DNA of 64,000 bases from Tsukamurella tyrosinosolvens (GTDB lineage Bacteria > Actinomycetota > Actinomycetes > Mycobacteriales > Mycobacteriaceae). Position numbers and translations under genes: made by a program. A model generated the notes under the pieces. That model was not told the DNA's origin. It made no database searches and worked only from the letters and a program-made list of their open reading frames with translations. Shown one piece after another: positions 18,859 to 28,363 of the stretch. Within the stretch, counting starts at the first letter, position 1. The number at the start of each line of letters is the position of its first letter. The DNA is taken from the NCBI RefSeq assembly GCF_900104775.1, contig NZ_FNSA01000003.1, forward strand, positions 1,364,001 through 1,428,000, in the 5' to 3' direction.

Positions 18859-20106
18859 ATGAGCGTGGACATCGAGGCCGGGGCCGGATCGTCGCGGACA
18901 CGGGTGCAGCAGGTGCAGCGGCGCACCCTCGCCGTCGTCATGTTCGCCCAGGTGCTCGGCGGTGCCGGCCTCGCGGCGGGCGTCACCGTCGGCGCCCTGC
19001 TCGCGCAGGAGATGCTCGGCTCCGAGGCGCTGTCCGGGCTGCCCGTCGCCGTGTTCACCTTCGGCTCCGCGGGCGCGGCCTACCTCGTGGGACGGATCAG
19101 CCAGCGCTCCGGACGCCGCCTCGGCCTCGCGGCGGGCTTCGCCACCGGCGCCGTCGGTGCGGCCGGTGTGGTCCTGGCCGCGGGCATCGGGAGCGTCCCG
19201 CTGCTGTTCGCTTCGTTCCTGCTGTACGGAGCCGGGACCGCGACGAACCTCCAGGCGCGGTACGCGGGCACCGATCTCGCGGAGCCCACGCGGCGGGCGA
19301 CCGCGGTGAGTCTCGCGTTGGTGTCGACGACGCTGGGCGCCGTGGCCGGACCGAACCTCGTGACACCCCTCGGTTCGCTCGCGCGCGGGCTCGGGCTGCC
19401 CGCGCTGGCCGGCCCGTTCCTGCTCGCGGGCGTCGCCTTCGCCGCCGCCGGCGCCGTGCTGCTCGTCCTGCTCCGCCCGGACCCGCTCCTGCTGGCCCGC
19501 GAGCTCGGCCACGTGCCGGAGGCGGCCGCCGGGGCCGCGCGAGGCGGCGTGCGCCCCGCGGCCTTCCTCGGCGCCGCGGTCATGGTGGTCACGCAGATCG
19601 CGATGGTCGCGGTGATGACGATGACGCCCGTCCACATGGCCGCGAACTCCCACGGTCTCGGGGCCGTCGGGATGGTGATCGGCCTCCACATCGCGGGCAT
19701 GTACCTGCCCTCGCCGATCACCGGCCTGCTGGTCGACCGGATCGGGCGCGTCCCGATGGTGGTGGCCTCGGGCGTCGTTCTCGCCGCCGCGGGACTGGTC
19801 TCCGCCCTCGTGCCGGGGGAGTCGCTCGCGGTCAACATCGTCGCGCTGGTGCTGCTCGGCGTCGGCTGGAACATCGGGCTGGTCGCGGGCACCGCCCTCG
19901 TCGTCGACGGCACCGATCTGGCCGACCGCGCCCGGGTCCAGGGCAAGGTCGACGTGCTCATCGCCGTCGCCGGCGCCGGCGGGGGTCTCGCCTCGGGGAT
20001 GGTGGTCTCGGCGTGGACCTACCCCGCGCTGGGCCTCGGCGTCGCGGCCCTCACCGTCGTGGCGCTCGGCGCCGCGCTCGCGCGCTGGCGTCCCGCTGCC
20101 GCCTGA
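18859..20106 (+). CDS. MFS transporter
   Basis: 415 residues from ATG 18859 (GGAAGG nine bases ahead); an upstream in-frame ATG at 18787 would cover the operator region and lacks a good site. About twelve hydrophobic segments in two halves, with an MFS loop GRISQRSGRRLGLAAGF between segments 2 and 3 and LLVDRIGRVPMV in the second half. Proton-coupled export or import of a small molecule is expected; substrate unknown. Its 3' end overlaps the convergent LysR gene by 88 bases. Confidence 0.85.
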   Translation: MSVDIEAGAGSSRTRVQQVQRRTLAVVMFAQVLGGAGLAAGVTVGALLAQEMLGSEALSGLPVAVFTFGSAGAAYLVGRISQRSGRRLGLAAGFATGAVGAAGVVLAAGIGSVPLLFASFLLYGAGTATNLQARYAGTDLAEPTRRATAVSLALVSTTLGAVAGPNLVTPLGSLARGLGLPALAGPFLLAGVAFAAAGAVLLVLLRPDPLLLARELGHVPEAAAGAARGGVRPAAFLGAAVMVVTQIAMVAVMTMTPVHMAANSHGLGAVGMVIGLHIAGMYLPSPITGLLVDRIGRVPMVVASGVVLAAAGLVSALVPGESLAVNIVALVLLGVGWNIGLVAGTALVVDGTDLADRARVQGKVDVLIAVAGAGGGLASGMVVSAWTYPALGLGVAALTVVALGAALARWRPAAA

Positions 20107-20978
20107 TCCGCGGCCAGGCGCGCGCGCAGGGTACGGGCCATCGCGCCCGCCGCCGCCGACGGTGCCGCCCGCGTGGCGAGGGAGAGCTCGGTGCGCGCGG
20201 ACCGGGCGAGCGGCACCGTCGTCACGCCCGGCCGTGCGGCCGCCATCGACGCGGTGAGCACCGCGACGCCCGCCCCGTGGCCGGCCAGCGCGAGCAGTGC
20301 CTCGGGGGAGTGCGCCTGCACCGCGGGCTCGACGACGGTCCGCTCGGCCGCGCAGGTGATCTCGAGCGCGGCGCGCACGCCCGTGCCGCGCGGCAGGCAC
20401 AGCACCGTCGTGCCGGCGAGGTCGGCGCACGTGACCGCCGAGCGCCCGGCCCAGGCGTGGCCGTCGGGGACCACGGCGGTGAGCGGTTCGCGGATCAGTC
20501 GGTGGGCGACCAGTGCTGCGGGCAGGGCGCGGGCGTGCGCGACCAGGGCGACGTCCAGGGCGCCGGCCACGAGATCCGAGACGAGGTCCTCGGAATCGCC
20601 CTCGACGACGTCGACGGTGACCGCCGGATGCTCGGCCCGGAAGGCGGCGAAGCCCGCGAGGTAGCCCGGGATCGTGCACCCGATGACGGTGCCGAGCCGG
20701 ACGTGGCCGCGGACGACGCCCGTGAGCTCGTCGGCGACGGTGCGCACGGCGTCCACGGCGGCGAGCGCGGCCCGGGCGTGCGGGAGCAGTTCCGTGCCCT
20801 CGGGCGTGAGGGCGACGGTGCGCGCGCCGCGCTCGAACAGGCGGTGGCCGAGTTCGCGCTCGAGCTTGGCGACCTGCGCGGAGACGCCCGACTGCGCGAC
20901 GTGCAGCGCCTCGGCGGCCGCGGTGAAGGAGCCGCGGTCGGCCACGGCGACGAGGTAGCGGAGCTGGTGCAGTTCCAT
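20019..20978 (-). CDS. LysR-family transcriptional regulator
   Basis: 319 residues. Starts MELHQLRYLVAVADRGSF with a textbook LysR helix-turn-helix (AAEALHVAQSGVSAQVAKLE) and a two-lobed effector domain. It is divergent from a SnoaL-like gene with about 70 bases between starts, the usual arrangement for a LysR regulator and its target. The C-terminal ~40 residues are Ala/Arg/Pro rich and overlap the MFS gene on the other strand, so the true functional end may be earlier. Confidence 0.86.
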   Translation of the reverse strand: MELHQLRYLVAVADRGSFTAAAEALHVAQSGVSAQVAKLERELGHRLFERGARTVALTPEGTELLPHARAALAAVDAVRTVADELTGVVRGHVRLGTVIGCTIPGYLAGFAAFRAEHPAVTVDVVEGDSEDLVSDLVAGALDVALVAHARALPAALVAHRLIREPLTAVVPDGHAWAGRSAVTCADLAGTTVLCLPRGTGVRAALEITCAAERTVVEPAVQAHSPEALLALAGHGAGVAVLTASMAAARPGVTTVPLARSARTELSLATRAAPSAAAGAMARTLRARLAADQAAAGRQRASAAPSATTVRAATPRPSAG

Positions 20979-21048
20979 CACTGCTGATGATAGAACCCAT
21001 CGGATGCAGCTGTTGGACTTCTGCCATCCGCGGCAGCAGGGTGGAGTC

Positions 21049-21408
21049 ATGACCGAGAACACCACGCCCCGCCGCATCGCTGAGACCTACTTCCGGTGCT
21101 GGGAGGCGAAGGACTTCGCGCCCCTGCGCCCGTTCCTCGCCCCCGATTGCACCTTCACCGGCGTCTTCGGCACGGCGCACGGCCCCGACGACTTCCTCCG
21201 CGGGCTCGCGGGCATGGCGCAGGCCACCGACTCGCTCGTCGTCCGCACGCGCCTCGCCGACGACCGCGACGTCATCACCTGGTTCGACCTGGGCATGGGC
21301 GGAGCGCCGGCGACCGCGGTCGCGAACTGGACCCGCGTCGAGAACGGCCTGATCAGCGAGGTCAACGTCACCTTCGACCCGCGCGAGATCCTCGCCGCCA
21401 CCTCCTGA
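21049..21408 (+). CDS. SnoaL-like/NTF2-fold protein
   Basis: 119 residues with the NTF2-like pattern: an N-terminal helix (RRIAETYFRCWEAKDFAPLRPFLAPDC), a GPDDFLRGL helix and curved-sheet strands VITWFDLGM, ATAVANWTRVENGLISEVNVTF. Members are small cone-shaped binding proteins or isomerases. ATG 21049 follows GGTGGAG. It is divergent from the LysR gene, its probable regulator. No catalytic assignment is possible. Confidence 0.78.
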   Translation: MTENTTPRRIAETYFRCWEAKDFAPLRPFLAPDCTFTGVFGTAHGPDDFLRGLAGMAQATDSLVVRTRLADDRDVITWFDLGMGGAPATAVANWTRVENGLISEVNVTFDPREILAATS

Positions 21409-21440
21409 GTCCCCGCCGCGACGGGCGATACGCTGGCCCG

Positions 21441-22097
21441 ATGACCCAGACCGAGGGGCGCCGCTACAGCGGCGCGAGCGCCGCCGCCCGGAGAGACGAG
21501 CGCCGGGCGCGGTTCCTCGACGCCGCGCTCACCGTCGTCGCCCGCGACGGCGTCGGTGCCGTGAGCGCCCGCTCCCTGTGCGCGGAATCCGGCCTGCACG
21601 CCCGGTACTTCCGCGAGGCCTTCGATTCTCCCGATCAGGTGCTGACCGAGGCCTTCGACGCGATGGCGGCGGCGGTCATGGACCGGGTGGCGGCGTCCAT
21701 CGCGGCCGTGCCGGCGGACGACGCCGACGCCGTGGAGCGCAAGGTGCGCGCGGGTGTGCACGGCTCCCTTGCAGCGATGGACGACGATCCGCGCCGGTCC
21801 GCGCTGCTCATGAGCGCCGACGTGCATCCCGGCCTGCGGGACCGGAGGGAGGCGCTGACCGACCTGCTCGCCGCGGCCATGGCGGCCCAGGCGGCGGAGC
21901 TGCTCGACGATCCGCCCGACCCCGTGGACGCGCAGCTGTCGGCGCGGCTCATCGCGGTCGGCGGGATGCACCTGGCGATCGCCGCCCGCGCCGGGCGCAT
22001 CGACGCGTCGCCGCTGCTGGTCGAGGAGATCATGGTCGCCGGCATCCTCAGCAACCGCGACCTGCGCGGCGTGCTCGGGCGGCTGCGGGAGGGGTAG
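21441..22097 (+). CDS. TetR-family transcriptional regulator
   Basis: 218 residues. N-terminal TetR DNA-binding domain (RFLDAALTVVARDGVGAVSARSLCAESGLHARYFREAF, with the helix-turn-helix in the second half), then a helical ligand domain. TACGCT ends six bases before the ATG: leaderless start. The next gene, an MpaB-like oxygenase, lies 71 bases downstream in the same direction with a palindrome in its promoter, so this regulator probably represses that gene. Confidence 0.85.
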   Translation: MTQTEGRRYSGASAAARRDERRARFLDAALTVVARDGVGAVSARSLCAESGLHARYFREAFDSPDQVLTEAFDAMAAAVMDRVAASIAAVPADDADAVERKVRAGVHGSLAAMDDDPRRSALLMSADVHPGLRDRREALTDLLAAAMAAQAAELLDDPPDPVDAQLSARLIAVGGMHLAIAARAGRIDASPLLVEEIMVAGILSNRDLRGVLGRLREG

Positions 22098-22129
22098 GGC
22101 GCCGGGGCGCGGGAGCCGTGGCGCAATTG

Positions 22130-22148
22130 TGGCTACACGCCGTAGCCA
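22130..22148. promoter_or_regulatory. Palindromic operator TGGCTAC-N5-GTAGCCA
   Basis: Exact 7-base arms with a 5-base spacer, ending nine bases before a TACGCT -10 box (22157-22162) that lies six bases before the next ATG. It covers the expected -35/spacer region, the place for a repressor, and the adjacent TetR protein is the obvious candidate. Confidence 0.6.
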
Positions 22149-22168
22149 GATTGGGTTACGCTCGGGCC

Positions 22169-23347
22169 ATGACCCTTGCAGCCCCGCGCACCGTCGACAC
22201 CCCGGCACGCTTCGACCGCGACCCCGAGTGGGCCGCGGGGAGCGTGCGCGTCCTCCGGATCCTGCAGAAGGACCGCCGTCCGTTCACGCCCGCGGAGATC
22301 TCCTGGGCGGCCGAGGCGGTGAACCGCGGCGACGAGCTCGGCAACCGGCTCGGCCGCGCGATGATCGACGACCGCGCCTTTTCGATGCGCGACCTGGATG
22401 CGGCCCTCGAATCCGGCACTGCGGAGAACCCACTGCTGCGGGAGCTGCTCGCCGCGGTCGGTGGCGATGCGACCCCCTCCTGGGTGGACGTCGCGGCCTG
22501 CGAGCGCGGTGCCGCGGTATGCCGGAGGTCCGGGTCCCTGGGGCTCGACGTCCTCGCGACGGCGTCGCTCATGACCGGCTACACGACCTCCGCGACCACG
22601 CGCCAGCTCGTCGCGACCGGCCGCCTCGTCGACGGGGTGGACGCCCGGATCCACGAGACGACGCAGTGGTGGTCGGAGATCATCGGTGGTGACGTCCGCC
22701 CGCACGGACTCGCCTGGCGATCGGCCGTGAAGGTCCGTGTGATCCACGGTCTCGCCAACACGACCCTGCTGCGGCGCGAGGACTGGGACCGCGCGGAGTG
22801 GGGCGTTCCGATCAACCAGTCCGACCAGCTCGGCACGCTCGGGCTGTTCTCCACGACGTTCCTGGTCGGGCTCCGCGCGCTGGGCATGCCGGTGTCCGCG
22901 GCCGAGGGGCGCGACGTGATGGCGCTGTGGCGGTACGTCGGCTGGCTGCTCGGCATCGACGAGCACGTCCTGCCGGCGACCGAGGGGGAGGGGCGGCGCC
23001 GCATGGTGCAGATCGGCCAGTACACCCCCGGCCCCGACGCGGATTCCGCCGTGCTCGGGCGGGCGCTCTACGGCAACTGGGGCCGGCACCGGTACCCGGT
23101 CGCGCAGGGGCTGCGACGGGGCTTCTACCAGCGGTATCTCGGCAGCCTGGAGGGCGTCTTCGCGGGCCCGCAGGGGCTGCGCGACCTGGGGCTGCCCGCG
23201 GCGCTGCCCTGGGCCGTTCCCGTCGCGTGGGCGAACCACCTGCCGGCGCAGGTGGCGGCCCGGCTGTCGCCCGCCGCCCGGCGCTGGGCGACGGTCCGCG
23301 GCGAGCGGCAGATCGCGACCTGGTTGCGCCGCAACAGCCCGAGCTGA
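22169..23347 (+). CDS. DUF2236/MpaB-like oxygenase-family protein
   Basis: 392 residues. The MpaB/Lcp (DUF2236) family contains haem-dependent rubber oxygenase and MpaB-type enzymes. Recognisable conserved parts are GRAMIDDRAFSMRD, the helix with GYTTSATTRQLVATGR, RVIHGLANTTLL containing a conserved His, and the WGVPINQSDQLGTLGLFSTTFLVGLRALG segment, which is characteristic of this family. Leaderless start (TACGCT, six bases before ATG). Downstream of a TetR gene and operator. Substrate unknown; redox chemistry is inferred from family members only. Confidence 0.76.
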   Translation: MTLAAPRTVDTPARFDRDPEWAAGSVRVLRILQKDRRPFTPAEISWAAEAVNRGDELGNRLGRAMIDDRAFSMRDLDAALESGTAENPLLRELLAAVGGDATPSWVDVAACERGAAVCRRSGSLGLDVLATASLMTGYTTSATTRQLVATGRLVDGVDARIHETTQWWSEIIGGDVRPHGLAWRSAVKVRVIHGLANTTLLRREDWDRAEWGVPINQSDQLGTLGLFSTTFLVGLRALGMPVSAAEGRDVMALWRYVGWLLGIDEHVLPATEGEGRRRMVQIGQYTPGPDADSAVLGRALYGNWGRHRYPVAQGLRRGFYQRYLGSLEGVFAGPQGLRDLGLPAALPWAVPVAWANHLPAQVAARLSPAARRWATVRGERQIATWLRRNSPS

Positions 23348-23369
23348 CCGCACGGGGCGCGGACGCGGG

Positions 23370-24500
23370 TCAGCCCAGCCGGCCGGCCGCGCCCCCGGCG
23401 ATGGACCGGCCGATCCGCCGCAACAGCTCGGCCGCGTTCGCCATGGAGCGGGCGGGGTCGGGCTCGATCTCGGACAGCGCCAGTGCGCGCCGGAAGCCGG
23501 CGGCGTGGATCTGCTCGGCGGTGAGCACACTGCGCCCCGCTACGGCGATGACGGGCACCCCGGCCGCGCGGGCGGCGGACGCGACGCCCACCGGCGCCTT
23601 CCCGTGCAACGACTGCTCATCGAGCGATCCCTCGCCCGTGATCACGAGGTCCGCCGCCGCGACCTTGCCGCCGAAATCGGCCAGCTCGAGCACGATGTCG
23701 ACGCCGGGCCGCGCCACCGCGCCGAGCACCGCCATCGCGCCGAAGCCCGTGCCGCCGGCCGCGCCGGCGCCGGGAACGTCCCGCAGGTCTGTGCCCGTCG
23801 CCTCCGCGAGCACGTCGGCCCAGGTGCGCAGGGCACCGTCGAGCAGGGTGACCTGCGAGGGGGAGGCGCCCTTCTGCGGGCCGTAGACGGCGGCGGCGCC
23901 GTCGGGACCGAGCAGTGGGTTGTCGACGTCGCAGGCGAGCGTGAAGCGCGCGGCGCGGGCCTCGGGAAGGAGGCCCGAGAGGTCGACGCGCGCGGCCTGC
24001 AGCAGTGCGGTGCCGCCCGGTCGGACGTGCTCGCCCGCGCGGTCGGTGACCGTCACGCCGAGGGCCTGCAGCATGCCGGCGCCGCCGTCCGTCGAGGCGC
24101 TGCCGCCCAGGCCCAGCACGATGTCCTGCGCACCGTGTACGAGCGCGTGCCGGATCACCGTGCCGAGCCCGAACGTGGTGGCGCCGAGCGCGTCCGGCTC
24201 ACCGCCGGGCAGGAGTTCCAGGCCGACGGCCGAGGCGAGTTCGACCACGGCCGTCGGGCCGCCGCGGGCGTACGACGTGATGTGCGGGACTCCGGTCGGG
24301 CCGGTCGTCTCCACCGCCACGCGTTCCCACCCGGCGGCCACGGCGGCGTCGACGGTGCCGTCCCCGCCGTCCGCGATGGGGGCGCGCACGCACACCCAGT
24401 CCGGCGCGACGTCGGCTATGCCGCGGGCGAGCGCGTCGGCGACGCCCGCCGCGGACAGCGAGCCCTTGAACTTGTCGGGCGAGAGCAGCACCGTCGTCAC
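23370..24500 (-). CDS. glxK: Glycerate kinase
   Basis: 376 residues. Phosphorylates D-glycerate to phosphoglycerate with ATP, the last step of the glyoxylate-to-glycolysis route. Family signatures: SPDKFKGSLSA at the N-terminus, PIADGGDGT, LGLGGSASTDGGAGM and TGEGSLDEQSLHGKAP. Last gene of the hyi-glxR-gcl-glxK operon; nine bases separate it from gcl. Start ATG 24500 gives the canonical MTTVLLSPDKFKG N-terminus. Confidence 0.94.
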   Translation of the reverse strand: MTTVLLSPDKFKGSLSAAGVADALARGIADVAPDWVCVRAPIADGGDGTVDAAVAAGWERVAVETTGPTGVPHITSYARGGPTAVVELASAVGLELLPGGEPDALGATTFGLGTVIRHALVHGAQDIVLGLGGSASTDGGAGMLQALGVTVTDRAGEHVRPGGTALLQAARVDLSGLLPEARAARFTLACDVDNPLLGPDGAAAVYGPQKGASPSQVTLLDGALRTWADVLAEATGTDLRDVPGAGAAGGTGFGAMAVLGAVARPGVDIVLELADFGGKVAAADLVITGEGSLDEQSLHGKAPVGVASAARAAGVPVIAVAGRSVLTAEQIHAAGFRRALALSEIEPDPARSMANAAELLRRIGRSIAGGAAGRLG

Positions 24501-24509
24501 GTCGCCCTC

Positions 24510-26330
24510 CTAGTCGAGCAGCAGGAGGGCGGTGGGCGCGTCGGTGCCGACGGTCGCGAGATCCTCGAACTCGGCGACGTTGTCGAGCTCGGTGCCCATC
24601 GCGATGTTGGTGACCCGCTCCAGGAAGATCTCGACGACCACGGGCACCTTGTGCTCCCGGGCCATCTCCTGCGCCCGGGTGAGCGTCGCGGCGATCTCCG
24701 CAGGATCGGTCACGCGCACCGCCTTGCAACCCAGGCCCTCGGCGACCTTGACGTGGTCGACGCCGTAGCCCTTGGGGGCCAGGGGCATCGGGTCCGTGCC
24801 GTTCGTGCTGTGGGCGTCGTCGACATCGGCGTTGATGTTGTCGAATCCCAGCTGGACCTGGAAGTCCATGTCGAAGGCGCGCTGCGCCTGCCGGATCAGG
24901 CCCAGGTAGGAGTTGTTCACCACCACATGGACGTAGGGCAGGTTGAACTGCGCCGCGACCGCCAGTTCCTCGATCATGAACTGGAAATCGTAGTCGCCCG
25001 ACAGTGCCACCACATCGGTTCCGGGCACGGCCTTGACCACGCCGAGCGCCGCGGGGATCGTCCAGCCGAGCGGGCCGGCCTGCCCGCAGTTGATCCAGTG
25101 CCGCGGCTGGAAGACGTGCAGGAACTGCCCGCCCGCGATCTGCGAGAGCCCGATCGTGCTCACGTACCGGGTGTCGCGGCCGAACGCCTTGTTCATCTCC
25201 TCGTAGACGCGCTGCGGCTTGATCGGCACGTCGTCGAAGTGCGTGCGGCGCTGCATGGTCCGCTTGCGATCGGCGCAGGACTCGACCCACGCCGAGCGGT
25301 CGGCGAGGGCGCCGGCGGCGCGCCGCTCGCGCGCGACCTCCACCAACTGCGCCAGCGCGGCCCCGGCGTCGGAGACGATGCTGTAGTCCGGCGGGAAGAC
25401 CCGGCCGATCTGGGTGGGGTCGATGTCCACGTGGACGAACGTCCGGCCCGCGCGGTAGGTGTCCAGTCCGCCGGTGTGGCGGTTCGCCCACCGGTTGCCG
25501 ATGCCCAGCACGAAGTCCGAGGCCAGCATCGTCGCGTTGCCGTAGCGGTGCGCGGTCTGCAGGCCCACCATGCCCGCGGCGAGGCGGTGGTCGTCGGGGA
25601 TCGTGCCCCAGCCCATGAGGGTCGGGATCACCGGCACGTCCAGCAGCTCGGCCAGCTCGACCAGCTGCGCGGAGGCGTCGGCGTTGATGATGCCGCCGCC
25701 CGCCACGATGAGCGGGCGCTCCGCGGCGGCCAGCATGTCCAGCGCCTTCTCGGCCTGCGCGCGGGTCGCGGCGGGCTTGTGCACGGGCAGCGGGGTGTAG
25801 GTGTCCGGGTCGAACTCGATCTCGGCGAGCTGCACGTCGATGGGCAGATCGATGAGGACGGGACCGGGCCGACCCGAACGCATGAGGTGGAAGGCCTGCG
25901 CGAAGACGCCGGGCACCTGCGCCGGCTCCAGCACGGTGACGGCCATCTTGGTGACGGGTTTCGCGATGGACGCGATGTCGACCGCCTGGAAGTCCTCCTT
26001 GTGCAGGCGCGCGACGGGCGCCTGGCCGGTGATGGCGAGGATCGGGATGGAATCGGCCATGGCCGAGTACAACCCGGTCACCATGTCGGTGCCGGCGGGG
26101 CCGGACGTGCCGATGCAGACGCCGATGTTGCCGGCCGCGGCGCGGGTGTAGCCCTCCGCCATGTGCGAGGCGCCCTCGACGTGCCGGGCCAGCACGTGGC
26201 CGATCCCGCCGTGCGCGCGCATCGCGGCGTAGAAGGGGTTGATGGCGGCGCCGGGCACGCCGAACGCCTGGGTGGCGCCCTCGAGTTCCATGATCTTGAC
26301 CGCTGCCTCGGCGGCACGCATACGAGCCAT
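24510..26330 (-). CDS. gcl: Glyoxylate carboligase (tartronate-semialdehyde synthase)
   Basis: 606 residues. ThDP-dependent enzyme joining two glyoxylates to tartronate semialdehyde and CO2. The residue usually glutamate in ThDP enzymes (RHEQ) is valine here, RHVEGASH (~50), exactly the substitution that defines Gcl. Mg-ThDP motif [21 protein letters not shown] runs to VVNN. Middle domain and the FAD-site segments have the acetohydroxyacid-synthase layout. Operon with glxR upstream (23-bp gap) and glxK downstream (9 bp). Confidence 0.96.
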   Translation of the reverse strand: MARMRAAEAAVKIMELEGATQAFGVPGAAINPFYAAMRAHGGIGHVLARHVEGASHMAEGYTRAAAGNIGVCIGTSGPAGTDMVTGLYSAMADSIPILAITGQAPVARLHKEDFQAVDIASIAKPVTKMAVTVLEPAQVPGVFAQAFHLMRSGRPGPVLIDLPIDVQLAEIEFDPDTYTPLPVHKPAATRAQAEKALDMLAAAERPLIVAGGGIINADASAQLVELAELLDVPVIPTLMGWGTIPDDHRLAAGMVGLQTAHRYGNATMLASDFVLGIGNRWANRHTGGLDTYRAGRTFVHVDIDPTQIGRVFPPDYSIVSDAGAALAQLVEVARERRAAGALADRSAWVESCADRKRTMQRRTHFDDVPIKPQRVYEEMNKAFGRDTRYVSTIGLSQIAGGQFLHVFQPRHWINCGQAGPLGWTIPAALGVVKAVPGTDVVALSGDYDFQFMIEELAVAAQFNLPYVHVVVNNSYLGLIRQAQRAFDMDFQVQLGFDNINADVDDAHSTNGTDPMPLAPKGYGVDHVKVAEGLGCKAVRVTDPAEIAATLTRAQEMAREHKVPVVVEIFLERVTNIAMGTELDNVAEFEDLATVGTDAPTALLLLD

Positions 26331-26353
26331 GTCAGTTCTCCAATGTCTTCGGG

Positions 26354-27235
26354 TTAGGAGGTGCGGCCCGACAGGCGCTCGACGCCGCGCAGCAGCGCGG
26401 AGTGGTCGAGCGCGCCGTCGCCGTTGGCGCGGGCGGAGGCCATGAGCTGGGCGACGAGGCCGCCGAGCGGTGCGACGACGCCGGCCTCGCGGGCGGCGGC
26501 GGTGACGATGCCGAGGTCCTTGTGGTGCAGCTCGATCCGGAAGCCGGGCTCGAACTCGCGGTCCAGCATCTTCTGCGCCTTCTGGTTGAGGACGGCCGAG
26601 CCCGCGAGCCCGCCGCCGAGAACCTGGACGGCGGCGGCGGTGTCCACGCCGTAGGCCTCGAGGAAGACGATCGCCTCGGCCAGGAGCTGGATGTTGCCGG
26701 CGACGATGAGCTGGTTGGCGGCCTTGACGGTCTGCCCGGAGCCGTTGGGGCCCACGTGCACGATGGTCTTGCCGACCACGTCCAGCACCGGCTTCGCTGC
26801 CGCGAAGTCCTCGGGGGTGCCGCCCACCATGATCGACAGCGCGGCGCCTATCGCGCCGGCCTCGCCGCCCGAGACGGGGGCGTCGACGAGACGGAAGCCC
26901 CGCTCGGCGGCCTGCCGCGCGAGGTCGGTTGTGACGTCGGGCCGGATGCTGGAGAAGTCGATGATCAGCGCACCCGCGGGGGCGTGGTCGAAGACGCCGC
27001 CCTCGCCGGCGAGGACGGCCTGCACGTCGGGGGAGTCCGGCACCATCACGGCGATGACCTCGGCGTCGGCGACCGCGTCGGCGATCGAGGCGGCGGCCCG
27101 GCCGCCCGCGTCGACGAGGGGCTTGGCCCGCTCGGGGGTGCGGTTGAAGCCGGCGACCGTGTGGCCGGCGTTCGCGAGGTGCACGGCCATGGGGCTGCCC
27201 ATGATGCCGAGTCCGATGAAGGCGATGTTCGTCAT
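26354..27235 (-). CDS. glxR: Tartronate semialdehyde reductase
   Basis: 293 residues. Beta-hydroxyacid dehydrogenase reducing tartronate semialdehyde to D-glycerate. NAD(P) fold [21 protein letters not shown], substrate loop [11 protein letters not shown], catalytic Lys in [15 protein letters not shown] and the C-terminal [12 protein letters not shown]. It takes the product of Gcl, encoded next in the operon. The name glxR here means this enzyme, not the corynebacterial Crp-type regulator of the same name. Confidence 0.94.
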   Translation of the reverse strand: MTNIAFIGLGIMGSPMAVHLANAGHTVAGFNRTPERAKPLVDAGGRAAASIADAVADAEVIAVMVPDSPDVQAVLAGEGGVFDHAPAGALIIDFSSIRPDVTTDLARQAAERGFRLVDAPVSGGEAGAIGAALSIMVGGTPEDFAAAKPVLDVVGKTIVHVGPNGSGQTVKAANQLIVAGNIQLLAEAIVFLEAYGVDTAAAVQVLGGGLAGSAVLNQKAQKMLDREFEPGFRIELHHKDLGIVTAAAREAGVVAPLGGLVAQLMASARANGDGALDHSALLRGVERLSGRTS

Positions 27236-27277
27236 GAGATTCCTTGTCGGGGTGGTCGGTCGGGTCTGATGGCCGGC

Positions 27278-28111
27278 TCAGGAGGCGGCGACGCGGGCGC
27301 CGCGCCGATCGCGGGGGAGCCAGGCGAACGGGTCGTCCTGGGTCTGCTTGTACTCCAGCCCGATCGGGCCGCGGTAGCCCACGCGCTCGAGGTGGGTCAG
27401 GTGGCCGTCGAGGTCGAGCGCGCCGGTGCCGGGCTCGCCGCGGCCGGGGTCGTCGGCGATCTGGACGTGGCCGATCCGGTCCGCGTGGGCGTCGATCGCC
27501 GCGGCGACGTCGTCGCCGTTGACGTGCAGGTGGTAGAGGTCGGCGAGCAGGCGCAGGGAGTCGACGCCGGACTGGTCCCGGACCCGGTCGATGACGGTCA
27601 CCGCGTCGGCGGCGGTGAGCAGCGGGTAGCGCGGGGCGCCGCTGACCGGCTCGATCAGGACGACGGCGTCGATCCGTGCTGCCGCGCGGCCGGCGGCGGC
27701 GAGGTTCTCGGCGGCGACGGCGTCCTGCTCGGCCGGGTCGACACCGTCGATCCGGTTGCCGTACAGCGCGTTGAAGGCGGGGGTGCCGAGGCGCTCGCCG
27801 ATGCCGACGACGACGTCGATGTTGTCGCGGAACTCGGAGATGCGGGCCGGGTCGGAGAGGATGCCGCGCTCGCCGCCGGGCATGTCGCCGGCGAAGAAGT
27901 TGAGGCCCGTGAGCTGCACGCCCGCGTCCTCGATCGCCGTGGCGAAGGCGTCGGCCTGGCGATCGCTCGGCACCGCGGTGGCGAAGGGCCACCAGAACTC
28001 GACCGCCTCGAAGCCCGCGTCGCGGACCACGCGGGGGCGCTCGAAGATCGGGGTGTCGGCCAGCAGGATCGAGCAGTTGACCGTGTACTTGGCGGGGGTG
28101 TCGGCGTTCAT
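27278..28111 (-). CDS. hyi: Hydroxypyruvate isomerase-like protein
   Basis: 277 residues, TIM-barrel isomerase (AP endonuclease 2 family) converting hydroxypyruvate and tartronate semialdehyde. Visible: [22 protein letters not shown], a metal-site Glu in [43 protein letters not shown] and [10 protein letters not shown]. First gene of the glyoxylate operon, preceded by AAGGAGCC and, ~115 bases upstream, by the promoter element shared with the uricase operon. Confidence 0.92.
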   Translation of the reverse strand: MNADTPAKYTVNCSILLADTPIFERPRVVRDAGFEAVEFWWPFATAVPSDRQADAFATAIEDAGVQLTGLNFFAGDMPGGERGILSDPARISEFRDNIDVVVGIGERLGTPAFNALYGNRIDGVDPAEQDAVAAENLAAAGRAAARIDAVVLIEPVSGAPRYPLLTAADAVTVIDRVRDQSGVDSLRLLADLYHLHVNGDDVAAAIDAHADRIGHVQIADDPGRGEPGTGALDLDGHLTHLERVGYRGPIGLEYKQTQDDPFAWLPRDRRGARVAAS

Positions 28112-28208
28112 GGGGGCTCCTTCGTCGGGGCGGAGGTACGGGCGGTGCAGGGTCTGGCGAGGTCCGATACGACCTGCGAGCTTTCACCTGTCGGAAAGAT
28201 CATTTCCG

Positions 28209-28246
28209 CACAATGGAATTGTGGCATGTGATGACGGTCACGTCAA
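28209..28246 (-). promoter_or_regulatory. hyi operon promoter with shared purine operator
   Basis: Read leftward: -35 TTGACG (28246-28241), 17-base spacer, -10 CACAAT (28223-28218). The spacer carries CGTGA-N6-TCACA (plus strand TGTGA at 28227-28231, TCACG at 28238-28242), and the -10 is one arm of a perfect CACAAT-GGA-ATTGTG dyad (28209-28223). On the plus strand CATGTGAT-N4-GTCACGTCAAC (28225-28247) recurs upstream of the uricase operon at the same promoter position. An operator inside the spacer suggests repression. Confidence 0.6.
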
Positions 28247-28299
28247 CCCCGCCGGGTGGTGTCGGGCCGGCCGGCTTCTGCCAGGGGACGCGGCGTTCA

Positions 28300-28363
28300 G
28301 TGGGGGACCGGCCGGCTTCTGCTGGGGGATTCGGCGCCGCGCGGGGGACGGCCGGTCCCCCAC
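28300..28363 (-). terminator. Long inverted repeat, possible terminator of the uricase operon
   Basis: GTGGGGGACCGGCC at 28300-28313 pairs exactly with GGCCGGTCCCCCAC at 28350-28363 around a 36-base loop. It lies about 100 bases past the permease stop codon. The large loop makes a simple terminator uncertain; it may instead be part of the repeat cluster. Confidence 0.35.

Noticed and set aside
17779-21180. 1133-residue minus-strand frame across vapB, GntR, MFS and LysR genes
   Set aside because: Arg/Ala/Gly/Pro-rich shadow. Only its last 17 residues are meaningful, as the vapC N-terminus.
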